Source: Sinomicrobium pectinilyticum
GTDB taxonomy: Bacteria; Bacteroidota; Bacteroidia; Flavobacteriales; Flavobacteriaceae
Direction: 5' to 3'
NCBI RefSeq assembly: GCF_003725735.1
Contig: NZ_RJTM01000122.1
Coordinates: 1 to 64,000, forward strand
DNA: 64,000 nucleotides
In this document: positions 46,218-54,368 of the stretch, in pieces
Position numbering within the stretch: position 1 is the stretch's first letter
Layout of the letters: every line of letters begins with the position of its first letter
The notes under the pieces: model-generated
Told to the model about the DNA's origin: nothing
What the model saw: the letters and a program-made list of their open reading frames with translations, nothing else
The model's database searches: none
Made by a program: the position numbers and the translations under genes

Positions 46218-46853
46218 TTATTCTTCACACTCTTTTCCCTGTTTCCGTCCACCCATACCCGTTTTTATACCGGCTTCCCGGATTTTTGCCTTTGTAAATA
46301 TAAACAACTCTTCAAAAAAGGCGGTAAACTCTTTTTCAAAGGACGTATAGTGTTCCCGAAGGTCGTTTATTGCGAGATGCATACCGGATTTATATGCGGT
46401 CCTCCGATTCAGCTGTGTAAGTGCCTTATCCAGGCCTTCCAGGGAAGCATAGCTTACCAGCCAGTTGTCTTTTACCATGTGAGGGATCATGTTCAGCGTT
46501 CTTTCCGGTAGCAGGTTACGGTGCCTCTGTAGCATCCGGTAAAAATTTTCCGCAAAGACATTCAGAGGAATATCGGAATAGCGTTTCCAGTTGGCAGCCA
46601 GGAAATGATCGTAATACATATCCACGATGACGCCGCTGTAGTGACTGTAATTGGTATGGAGCCTTTTGGTGCTTTGCCTTACCAGAGGATGGTGATCGGT
46701 ATAGAAATCAATCTCCCGGTGAAGTAATATTCCCTGTTGTATACGCTCCGGGAACGCCTGGTATTTCTTTCCCTTGATACCATCGGCAATGAAATTCCCG
46801 ATCTGTATAAACTCGTCTTCACCGGACAGATAAATATGTGCTAGAAAATTCAT
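46218..46853 (-). CDS. Acyl carrier protein phosphodiesterase (AcpH-like, DUF479)
   Basis: The 211-residue protein begins with the family signature MNFLAHIYLSGEDEFIQIGNFIADGIKG and has the HREIDFYTDHHPLV and DMYYDHFLAANW motifs with metal-binding His and Asp residues (HD-like fold). AcpH removes the phosphopantetheine arm from acyl carrier protein. It lies 33 bp upstream of ggt on the same strand, probably without functional connection. Confidence 0.9.
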   Translation of the reverse strand: MNFLAHIYLSGEDEFIQIGNFIADGIKGKKYQAFPERIQQGILLHREIDFYTDHHPLVRQSTKRLHTNYSHYSGVIVDMYYDHFLAANWKRYSDIPLNVFAENFYRMLQRHRNLLPERTLNMIPHMVKDNWLVSYASLEGLDKALTQLNRRTAYKSGMHLAINDLREHYTSFEKEFTAFFEELFIFTKAKIREAGIKTGMGGRKQGKECEE

Positions 46854-46962
46854 TTTCCGAATATACGAAAAAAGCTTTCCCTGTTCCTGGCGGAAATCCT
46901 TTTTTTGGATAGGGGCCCGGGGCTCATGGAATAAGGTGCCGGGCCATCCCCTGTATGGCTCC

Positions 46963-49137
46963 CTATTTTTTCATAGCCTGTACCAGTTCCAGCTGGTCAA
47001 GGCTTACATTGGTCGTGAAAAGCCCATAATTTACCACTGCCTTGTTCTTTTCTATAGTTTCTATGCTTCCTACCGCTTTTCCTTCGAGCATACGTACCCT
47101 GTCGCCGATTTTCAATACCGGTTTCGGTTTGTTTTTTTCCTGCCGGACAGCCTCTTTTTTCTCTTCTTTTTTCTTTTCACGGATAACCTCTGCTTTTTTC
47201 TCCATTTCCCTGGCTACCTGCTCCTTTTTTATTTTTTCCTTTTTCTTTTCCTTAGGGGCCTTGGGTTTCCGTTTGCTGTTCTCGGTTTCCACGATCTTCA
47301 GGAATTCGGAGATCAGGGGGCGTTTTTTCTTATCCGTAAAATATTTTTCGGCAATGTCATTGATCTTGTTACCGAGGTATATCATTCGCTGGTTATGGTC
47401 AAACAGTTGCTGGTAACTTTCCAGTTTGGACTGTATCCTTTCGTTCAGGGATTCGAGGCGTGTGGCTTCTTCACGGGCCTTTACTTCTTCGTCCTTCAAT
47501 TGCCGGGAGGTCTTTTCCATACGATTGCGTTCCTTTTGCAGCTTGGCAATAGTAGCATCAAACCGTACTTTTCCACGTTCTATCTTCTTTTTGGCCCGGT
47601 TTATCAGGCTGTACGGAATACCGTTCTTCTGGGCGACTTCAAAAGTAAAAGAACTTCCCGCTTCCCCGACGATAAGGCGGAATACGGGCTCCAGGCTCTT
47701 ACTGTCAAAAAGCATATTGGCGTTGGAAGCGTATGGCAGTTCATTGGCCAGCATTTTCAGGTTGGCGTAATGCGTGGTAATAATACCGAAAGCTTCGCGG
47801 TGGTAGAACTCTTCCAGGAAAGTTTCGGCCAGTGCCCCGCCCAGTTCCGGATCACTACCGGTACCGAACTCATCGATCAGGAACAAGGTTTGCGAGTTGC
47901 ATTTCCGCAGGAAAAAGTTCATGTTCTTCAGCCGGTAACTATATGTACTCAAATGATTCTCGATAGATTGATTATCTCCTATATCCGTCAGTATCCTGTC
48001 GAAGAGACACATTTCACTCCTGGGGTGCACGGGTACGAGCATGCCGCTTTGCAGCATTACCTGTAACAGCCCCACGGTTTTCAGGGTTATACTTTTCCCT
48101 CCGGCGTTAGGCCCGGAAATCACGATGATCCTGTTATCCTGTTTCAGCGAAATGGTTTGTGGATAGGTCTTTTCTCCTTTTCTCTTATTGGTAAGGTAAA
48201 GGAGGGGGTGAAAGGCATCGATCAGGTTCATGGTCTTTTCCCCGGTGATTTCCGGGAGAACGGCATTCATCTCCGCGGCGTATTTTGCCTTTGCCGCAAT
48301 GACGTCCGTCGCAGCGAGAAAGTCCTGGTAATCCTGTAACAGGGGGGCATAAGGACGAAGAAAGTCGGTAAGCGCTTTGAGTATCCTTTTTATTTCCTCT
48401 TTTTCCTCGTATTCCAGGTTGTTCAGTTCCCTGGAATATTTTAGCGTAGTATCCGGTTCTATATAGACAATACTGCCAGTCTTGGAGCTTCCCATGATAG
48501 CACCTTTTACCCTTTTACGGTACATGGCCTTTACAGCCAGGACCCTGCGGTTTTCCACTACGGTTTCGCGGATGTCGTCGAGGTACCCGGCCGAATTGCA
48601 GGATTGAAGGGCACTGAGGAAACTCTGGTTTATTTTTCCCCGGACCTCGTTTATGGATTTACGGATTGCGGATAATGTTTCTGAAGCATCGTCTTTAATT
48701 TCCCCGAAGCGGTCAATAATATTGTTTATTTCCTGCACGATAGCCGTGGTGTATTCTACCTCGTTTGCCATTTCATGCAGGGTGGGATAGTATTCCTTGA
48801 ACTTCCGGAAAAAGAGGATATGGACGTTTACCGTACCGGATATTCCTGTTATTTTCTTAAAGCCGCCGAGTTCTATAAGTGTATTCTCTATTCCCAGTAA
48901 TTTGATCTCCTGTGAAATACTGTCAAAATAGTGGCCCGGGATGCTGTTGTTATTATCAAAAGAAGCCACGTATTCCGAAGTTTGCTTCAGGGCGGCAAAG
49001 AGTCTTTCTTTTTGGGTATAGGGTAGTATTTGCAGCGCCTTTTCTTTACCGGGTTCCGTAGAGCACAGTTCTTCTACCTGGGAGAGTACGGTAGAAAATT
49101 CCAGGTCTTGCAGGGTTTTATGATGGATTTGATGCAT
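46963..49137 (-). CDS. MutS2-type MutS-like ATPase without Smr domain
   Basis: The MutS core and clamp region (about 1-330) is followed by the ATPase domain with Walker A SGPNAGGKS (341-349), LIDEFGTGSDPELGGALAE and ITTHYANLK. A coiled coil (about 540-620) and a highly Lys/Glu-rich linker (about 625-680) lead to a small KOW/SH3-like end (KIGDRVRMLEGKAVGSIETIEKNKAVVNYG). The Smr nuclease domain that ends classical MutS2 is absent; the frame is closed by a proper stop at 46963. Ribosome-collision or recombination roles are known for MutS2, but which applies here is open. Confidence 0.92.
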   Translation of the reverse strand: MHQIHHKTLQDLEFSTVLSQVEELCSTEPGKEKALQILPYTQKERLFAALKQTSEYVASFDNNNSIPGHYFDSISQEIKLLGIENTLIELGGFKKITGISGTVNVHILFFRKFKEYYPTLHEMANEVEYTTAIVQEINNIIDRFGEIKDDASETLSAIRKSINEVRGKINQSFLSALQSCNSAGYLDDIRETVVENRRVLAVKAMYRKRVKGAIMGSSKTGSIVYIEPDTTLKYSRELNNLEYEEKEEIKRILKALTDFLRPYAPLLQDYQDFLAATDVIAAKAKYAAEMNAVLPEITGEKTMNLIDAFHPLLYLTNKRKGEKTYPQTISLKQDNRIIVISGPNAGGKSITLKTVGLLQVMLQSGMLVPVHPRSEMCLFDRILTDIGDNQSIENHLSTYSYRLKNMNFFLRKCNSQTLFLIDEFGTGSDPELGGALAETFLEEFYHREAFGIITTHYANLKMLANELPYASNANMLFDSKSLEPVFRLIVGEAGSSFTFEVAQKNGIPYSLINRAKKKIERGKVRFDATIAKLQKERNRMEKTSRQLKDEEVKAREEATRLESLNERIQSKLESYQQLFDHNQRMIYLGNKINDIAEKYFTDKKKRPLISEFLKIVETENSKRKPKAPKEKKKEKIKKEQVAREMEKKAEVIREKKKEEKKEAVRQEKNKPKPVLKIGDRVRMLEGKAVGSIETIEKNKAVVNYGLFTTNVSLDQLELVQAMKK

Positions 49138-49479
49138 AGGTGTTTTTACTGTTGTACCAAAATTAAGTTACAAAGATAAGCAGTATGCCTGAAGTATGCA
49201 CTCCGGAAGGGGAAAGGAGGTTACAAGTTGCAGATTACAAGTAACAAGTAGCGATTCTGGCCTCTAAACTTAAACTATTTTGGATGTATGAATTTAGTAT
49301 TTGTAATCACACATCCGTCTGTAACCTGCAACTTGTAACCTGTAATTTATAACCATTTTAACCCCCTCATTCCAATAAAGTTCTGTTTTGTTTTTTCCGG
49401 AGCATTGTAAATAAATACCCCGCTCGGAGATAAGTTCGGCAGAAATACGTATTTTTACGGGCGAAATACGTTGGAAAAC
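49138..49479. other. Spacer between mutS2-like gene and pyrR with inverted repeat
   Basis: This 342-bp divergent spacer contains the inverted repeat described separately and no coding frame I would defend. The stretch TATTTTTACG at about 49449-49458 resembles but does not match TAnnTTTG. Confidence 0.4.
49219..49340. repeat. Inverted repeat, 15 bp perfect and about 21 bp with one mismatch
   Basis: The left arm GGTTACAAGTTGCAG (49219-49233) recurs as its exact complement at 49326-49340, about 92 bp apart. Extending inward gives about 21 matching positions with one mismatch. Shorter copies of TTACAAG/CTTGTAA lie beside both arms. This looks like a dispersed intergenic palindrome (REP or MITE-like) more than a transcription terminator. 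Confidence 0.7.
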
Positions 49480-50019
49480 ATGAGTCAAAGAGTTCTGCTT
49501 TCTTCCAAAGAAATCCACATTATTCTGCATCGGTTGGCCTGCCAGCTAATTGAAAATCATCTCGATTTTAAAGATACGGTACTGATAGGTATACAACCCC
49601 GGGGAAAGTTTCTCGCCGACAGGCTTATTCAGATCCTTCAGGAAGAATATCACGTTAAAGACATACAACTGGGTTACCTGGACATCACATTCTACAGGGA
49701 TGATTTTCGCCGGGGAGACAAGCCTTTGGAAGCCAACAGGACACAGATAGATTTTCTCGTGGAAGATAAGAAAGTGGTGTTTATAGATGATGTACTGTAC
49801 ACGGGAAGAAGCATCAGGGCAGCCCTTACGGCCATACAGTCTTTCGGAAGGCCCGCAGAAATAGAATTACTGACCCTTATAGACAGAAGGTTCAGCAGGC
49901 ACCTGCCTATACAGCCCGATTACAGAGGGCGACAGGTAGATGCCATAAATAAGGAAAAAGTAAAGGTAATGTGGAAAGAGAATGAAGGAGAAGATGTCAT
50001 ATACCTGATAGGTAACTGA
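49480..50019 (+). CDS. pyrR: PyrR-type phosphoribosyltransferase / pyr regulator
   Basis: The frame also allows a TTG at 49471, but the ATG at 49480 gives the usual N-terminus MSQRVLLSSKEIHIILHRLACQLIE and 179 residues. The PRPP-binding motif is VVFIDDVLYTGRSIRAAL, and TLIDRRFSRHLPI is typical of PyrR. PyrR has uracil phosphoribosyltransferase activity and regulates pyr genes by RNA binding in Firmicutes. No anti-terminator-type leader is obvious here. pyrB follows 110 bp downstream. Confidence 0.93.
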   Translation: MSQRVLLSSKEIHIILHRLACQLIENHLDFKDTVLIGIQPRGKFLADRLIQILQEEYHVKDIQLGYLDITFYRDDFRRGDKPLEANRTQIDFLVEDKKVVFIDDVLYTGRSIRAALTAIQSFGRPAEIELLTLIDRRFSRHLPIQPDYRGRQVDAINKEKVKVMWKENEGEDVIYLIGN

Positions 50020-50129
50020 CACAACGCACAGGACTTTTGTTTGCCATTCGGAGCAGCAACAACCTGATTCGAATACCCGGTTTTCAATGCGAAAACCAAA
50101 ACCGGAAACTACAAATACAACTTTTGAAT

Positions 50130-51059
50130 ATGAGCCAGCTAAGTGTAAATCACTTATTAGGAATAAAGTACCTCAACGAAGCGGACATTCAACTCATTTT
50201 TGAAACTGCAGGTCATTTTAAAGAAGTAATCAACAGACCTATTAAAAAGGTACCGTCACTTCGGGACATTACCATAGCCAACCTCTTTTTCGAAAACAGT
50301 ACGCGTACGCGATTGTCCTTTGAACTCGCAGAGAAGCGGCTTTCTGCGGATGTCATCAATTTTTCCGCGGCGCAATCATCCGTTAAGAAAGGGGAGACGC
50401 TGATCGATACGGTCAACAATATCCTTTCCATGAAAGTAGATATGGTGGTCATGCGGCACCCCAATCCGGGGGCAGGAGTTTTCCTCTCCAGACATATCAC
50501 GGCAAGTATTGTAAATGCCGGGGACGGGGCACATGAACATCCTACACAGGCACTTCTGGACTCATATTCCATAAGGGAAAAGCTGGGTGACGTGGCCGGG
50601 AAAAATGTGGTTATCGTAGGAGATATTCTTCATTCCAGGGTAGCTTTATCCAATATATTTGCCCTGAAACTTCAGGGAGCGAATGTCAAGGTGTGCGGTC
50701 CCAAAACACTTATCCCGAAATATATAGATTCTCTGGGGGTAGAGGTGGAAACCGATCTCCGGAAAGCCCTGCAATGGTGCGATGTAGCCAACATGCTACG
50801 GGTACAGAACGAAAGGATGGATATCAGCTATTTTCCTTCCACACGCGAATATACCCAGCAATTCGGGGTCAATAAGGCCATGCTCAATACTCTCGATAAA
50901 GAAATTGTGATCATGCACCCCGGCCCGATAAACAGGGGGGTGGAAATTACCAGCGATGTTGCCGATTCCAAACAGGCCATCATACTCAATCAGGTGGAGA
51001 ACGGAGTGGCTATTCGTATGGCGGTTATATATTTATTAGCATCTAAAATTAAAAACTGA
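50130..51059 (+). CDS. pyrB: Aspartate carbamoyltransferase catalytic chain
   Basis: The frame opens at 50037, but MSQLSVNHLLGIKYLNEADI at 50130 is the natural start, giving 309 residues. The carbamoyl-phosphate site is FFENSTRTRLSFE, followed by HPTQALLDSYSI and a C-terminal HPGPINRGVEI. It makes N-carbamoyl-aspartate in pyrimidine synthesis. No pyrI regulatory chain gene follows. The next gene begins 4 bp after the stop. Confidence 0.97.
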   Translation: MSQLSVNHLLGIKYLNEADIQLIFETAGHFKEVINRPIKKVPSLRDITIANLFFENSTRTRLSFELAEKRLSADVINFSAAQSSVKKGETLIDTVNNILSMKVDMVVMRHPNPGAGVFLSRHITASIVNAGDGAHEHPTQALLDSYSIREKLGDVAGKNVVIVGDILHSRVALSNIFALKLQGANVKVCGPKTLIPKYIDSLGVEVETDLRKALQWCDVANMLRVQNERMDISYFPSTREYTQQFGVNKAMLNTLDKEIVIMHPGPINRGVEITSDVADSKQAIILNQVENGVAIRMAVIYLLASKIKN

Positions 51060-51063
51060 AGCC

Positions 51064-51399
51064 ATGCTTTTTGATAAACAGGAAGACAATCTTACACTAG
51101 TAACCCATGAAAAGGGTTCGGTTCGTGCTTTTTGCAGCAAGCTCGGGGAAGCGTATGACAAGATCAGGGGAGACAATGTTATTGTAAACCTGTTTTCCCT
51201 GGATGCGGTCTCTACGGAAGACCTGCTTGAGTTTCTGGAAATATCCAACAGGCACAGGGGCGGGAAAAAATCTTTCGTGCTGGTGACCGATAAGGTTAAT
51301 TTTAACGAGGTGCCGGATGAACTTATCGTAGTACCGACACTAAAAGAGGCCCGCGATGTTATAGAAATGGAAGAGATAGAACGCGATCTTGACTTTTAG
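51064..51399 (+). CDS. Small STAS-like protein upstream of RNase Z
   Basis: This 111-residue protein has alternating strands and helices (LVTHEKGSVRAFC, VIVNLFSLDAVSTEDLLEFLEIS, SFVLVTDKVNF) in the order of a STAS/anti-anti-sigma-like fold, and ends in a DVIEMEEIERDLDF acidic tail. It has no signal peptide. It is coupled to pyrB (4-bp gap) and followed by the RNase Z gene, an arrangement often seen in flavobacteria. The function is unknown. Confidence 0.8.
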   Translation: MLFDKQEDNLTLVTHEKGSVRAFCSKLGEAYDKIRGDNVIVNLFSLDAVSTEDLLEFLEISNRHRGGKKSFVLVTDKVNFNEVPDELIVVPTLKEARDVIEMEEIERDLDF

Positions 51400-51565
51400 A
51401 CTTTTTATTAACGTCATCATAAATTATATAAAAAACATGAACAGATGACAAAAACTTGTTTTTGACCGGGTCTCCCGGAAAATCGTTTTTTTGTCAGTGC
51501 CTGAAAAAGACCCTGTAACTATTTATTCGTACTATAAATCCCGTTAATCCGTAATTACCGTTCTT

Positions 51566-52471
51566 ATGAAGCTTACCATTCTGGGATGCTATTCCGCCAC
51601 ACCCAGGGCTTTTACAAACCCTACTTCACAGGTACTGGATATTAAGAACCACTTGTTTTTGATAGATTGCGGCGAAGGGACACAGGTACAACTCAGAAAA
51701 CATAAGATAAAATTTGCAAGGATAAAACAGGTATTCATTTCCCATTTGCACGGAGACCATTTTTTCGGGCTTCCCGGGCTTATTTCTACTTTTGTTCTCC
51801 TGGGAAGGGAGGCCCCCTTACATATTTATGGCCCCAAAGGTATTAAAGAAGGAATTACCTTATTGCTGAAACTCGGCAATTCCTGGACCAATTTCCCCCT
51901 GGTCTTTCACGAACTTTCCTCCGCTTCTTCCGAGCTTATCTATGAAGACGACAAGGTAGAAGTGCATACGATCCCCCTGGAGCACCGGGTATATACCAAC
52001 GGCTATCTTTTCCGGGAGAAACCGGGGGAAAGAAAGCTGAAAATAGAAGAAGTGCTCAAATATGATATCGACAGGTGCTATTACCGGAATATCAAGAACG
52101 GCCGGGATGTACAACTCGATAACGGGGAATGGATACCCAATGAAAAACTCACTGCTGATCCGCCCAAACCCAAAAGTTATGCCTTTTGCAGTGATACGGT
52201 ATATAAACCGGATATTATTCCGCAAATCGAAAAAGCGGATGTGCTGTATCACGAATCTACTTTCCTGGAGGAACATAAAGACCTTGCCACAAAAACCAAG
52301 CATTCCACTGCAAAACAGGCAGCCGAGATAGCATTACAGGCAAAAGTAGGAACACTTGTTCTCGGGCATTATTCCATACGTTACGGAGACCTGGAGGCTT
52401 TCCGCCGGGAAGCACAGACCGTTTTTCCTGAAGTGGAACTTGCCGATGATGGCAAGGTATTTGAGTTTTAA
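51566..52471 (+). CDS. rnz: Ribonuclease Z
   Basis: A 301-residue metallo-beta-lactamase fold enzyme with the zinc motif HLHGDH (H60-H65), GLPGLI, the exosite region near residues 150-200 and the later FCSDTVY and HSTAKQAAEIA motifs. It trims tRNA 3' ends. Length and motifs match the ElaC/RNase Z short form. Confidence 0.96.
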   Translation: MKLTILGCYSATPRAFTNPTSQVLDIKNHLFLIDCGEGTQVQLRKHKIKFARIKQVFISHLHGDHFFGLPGLISTFVLLGREAPLHIYGPKGIKEGITLLLKLGNSWTNFPLVFHELSSASSELIYEDDKVEVHTIPLEHRVYTNGYLFREKPGERKLKIEEVLKYDIDRCYYRNIKNGRDVQLDNGEWIPNEKLTADPPKPKSYAFCSDTVYKPDIIPQIEKADVLYHESTFLEEHKDLATKTKHSTAKQAAEIALQAKVGTLVLGHYSIRYGDLEAFRREAQTVFPEVELADDGKVFEF

Positions 52472-52639
52472 AGATCCCCCTGAATTAAAGGAATACTCAT
52501 CTATCAATAAGTATACTATAGGCACTTTTAGTTTCCTTTTCCACGGTAACAAGATGGGAGAAATCTCATGATTACAAGCTTAATATTTTCTTAATTTCAG
52601 AATTTACCCGGCCTTAATATGCTTTCATGGCATTTTTGA

Positions 52640-52647
52640 TATATTTG
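52640..52647 (+). promoter_or_regulatory. Bacteroidota-type -7 element of the sigma factor gene
   Basis: TATATTTG matches TAnnTTTG and lies 11 bp before the ATG at 52659. Transcription would begin at about 52652-52654, so the mRNA would be almost leaderless. This disfavours the GTG at 52653 as the start. Confidence 0.6.
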
Positions 52648-52658
52648 CGAGAGTGCAT

Positions 52659-53237
52659 ATGGAATCGGAAATCCTTAAAATCAAATCACTAGCCGTTCAG
52701 GTACAGGCGGGAAATACCCGGGCATTTAACCAGCTTTACACTGTGCTTTGGGAGTCGCTCTATGTCCATGCCCGTGCATTAGTCATGGATGAGGATAAGG
52801 CCAAAGACATACTTCAGGAAATATGGGTGGATTACTGGCAAAGGCGTAATAAAATAGATCCTGCCAATATAAGGGCCTACCTGTTCCGGGCGGTAAAATA
52901 CAAAACCTATAATTATTTGCGCGATCATAAATTCAATCACGTGCAACTGGAAGCCATCCATACCCTGGCCGATGTTGTCCCTGAACAGGATACCGAAGAT
53001 CATGCCTATCTTTTCGCATCGCTTATAGAGCCTTCTCTGGAGCGGTTGCCCTCCCGGTGTCAATCTATATTTAAGTTAAGCCGTATCGAAGGCTACAGTA
53101 ATGATGAAATAGCCCGTCTGCTCAATATTTCCAAACGCACGGTAGAAAATCAGATATCCCTGGCCATGAAAAGGTTGCGCACCGATCTTCAGGGACGGGA
53201 ATGGGCGCTGATACTTTTCTACTTCTACATGCTTTAA
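52659..53237 (+). CDS. ECF RNA polymerase sigma factor (FecI-like)
   Basis: Region 2 is present (AFNQLYTVLWESLYVHARALVMDEDKAKDILQEIWVDYW), as is region 4 (CQSIFKLSRIEGYSNDEIARLLNISKRTVENQISLAMKRLR). Starting at the ATG at 52659 the protein has 192 residues. It heads a signalling and uptake locus: anti-sigma factor 104 bp downstream, then SusC-like and SusD-like genes. Sigma factors of this group are released when the outer-membrane receptor binds its ligand. Confidence 0.94.
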   Translation: MESEILKIKSLAVQVQAGNTRAFNQLYTVLWESLYVHARALVMDEDKAKDILQEIWVDYWQRRNKIDPANIRAYLFRAVKYKTYNYLRDHKFNHVQLEAIHTLADVVPEQDTEDHAYLFASLIEPSLERLPSRCQSIFKLSRIEGYSNDEIARLLNISKRTVENQISLAMKRLRTDLQGREWALILFYFYML

Positions 53238-53341
53238 GAAAACTTTATAAAAAACCGCCTTTTGTTACCAAATCATTAAGAGTTTTTGTTTTTCCGTGAG
53301 TTTATGGCTGTCTATGGTATATATAGATAGAAAACTGTCAT

Positions 53342-54298
53342 ATGGAAGAAAAGGCATTCAGAAAATTACTCGGTAAATCCTTAAAAGGAACGCTTACGGA
53401 TGAAGAAAAAGGGAAACTTCTGGAGTTTGAAAAACACCTGTTATCCGAAAATCAGGACACCATATTTAAAAACAATACCCATAAGGAAGATATACGTATA
53501 GATGTGCAGCGGAGAATAGCCCGTAGACTTCGCCATACTACCCGTCGATATCAATGGCTTAAAGTGGCTGCCTCCGTAGTTTTACTGGTAGGGTTGTCCG
53601 TATTCGGATATTTCCGGTGGTATACTACCTCTGTCGACCGGTTCCGGACAATAGCCCTCGAGACCGGAATGCCTCCCGAAAAGGTGATTTTGCCTGATAG
53701 TTCGGTAGTGTGGATGAACAGCGGGACCATTCTCCGTTATTATAGGGATTTTTCAGCACGGAGAGAAGTTATTCTGGACGGAGAGGCATTTTTTGAGGTA
53801 AAAAAAGACAGCCTGCACCCGTTTTCGGTTGCTTTCGGTGATAATCGCCTGGAAGTGACCGGAACCCAGTTCAATATCAAATACTACAGAGATGAACCAT
53901 CCGATCATACTGTGGGTATAAGAGAAGGAAGAGTGTATGTACGGACAGCTGAAGAAGCAGTTTCTCTGGAACGGGATGAGCACCTGAAATTTGCCGGAGG
54001 AAGCAGGATTATAAAGACCACCAGACCTTTTCCGGATAGCGGATACTGGAATGACGGAGAGATGTATTTTGACAGGACACCGCTGAACAATGCCTTGCTG
54101 GCTATAGCCAGGCGCTACAACCTGGTACTACAGTATAAAGAAATACCGGTACCGGTACGGGAACAGGACAGTAAGGTCACTGCAAGTTATAAGACAGATG
54201 CCGATATACAGGATATACTTAAAGGATTAACCCTCATAACCCCCTATGCCTATGACTTAGATACGGAAAAACACCTGTTACAGGTAAGACCAAAATAG
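53342..54298 (+). CDS. FecR family anti-sigma factor
   Basis: The cytoplasmic N-terminal sigma-binding part (about 1-75) is followed by one membrane helix (about 78-98, KVAASVVLLVGLSVFGYF), the periplasmic FecR domain (about 115-225, LPDSSVVWMNSGTILRYYRDF, VTGTQFNIKYYRDE) and a C-terminal DUF4974/STN-like domain (about 245-318, MYFDRTPLNNALLAIARRYNLVLQY). It would hold the ECF sigma factor until the STN domain of the SusC-like receptor signals. Confidence 0.93.
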   Translation: MEEKAFRKLLGKSLKGTLTDEEKGKLLEFEKHLLSENQDTIFKNNTHKEDIRIDVQRRIARRLRHTTRRYQWLKVAASVVLLVGLSVFGYFRWYTTSVDRFRTIALETGMPPEKVILPDSSVVWMNSGTILRYYRDFSARREVILDGEAFFEVKKDSLHPFSVAFGDNRLEVTGTQFNIKYYRDEPSDHTVGIREGRVYVRTAEEAVSLERDEHLKFAGGSRIIKTTRPFPDSGYWNDGEMYFDRTPLNNALLAIARRYNLVLQYKEIPVPVREQDSKVTASYKTDADIQDILKGLTLITPYAYDLDTEKHLLQVRPK

Positions 54299-54368
54299 AA
54301 AGAGGAGTGTAATCGCTTGCCGGCAATACATCCACTCCCCTTAAAAGTAATCACTAAAAAACTAATAT

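Noticed and set aside
46936-48066. Open frame of 376 codons on the plus strand across the mutS2-like gene
   Set aside because: It is very Phe/Leu-rich because it reads opposite the Lys/Glu-rich linker and coiled coil; no real membrane-protein pattern.
50037-50129. Extended N-terminus of PyrB
   Set aside because: The 31 extra residues are not part of the family; the ATG at 50130 starts the normal protein.
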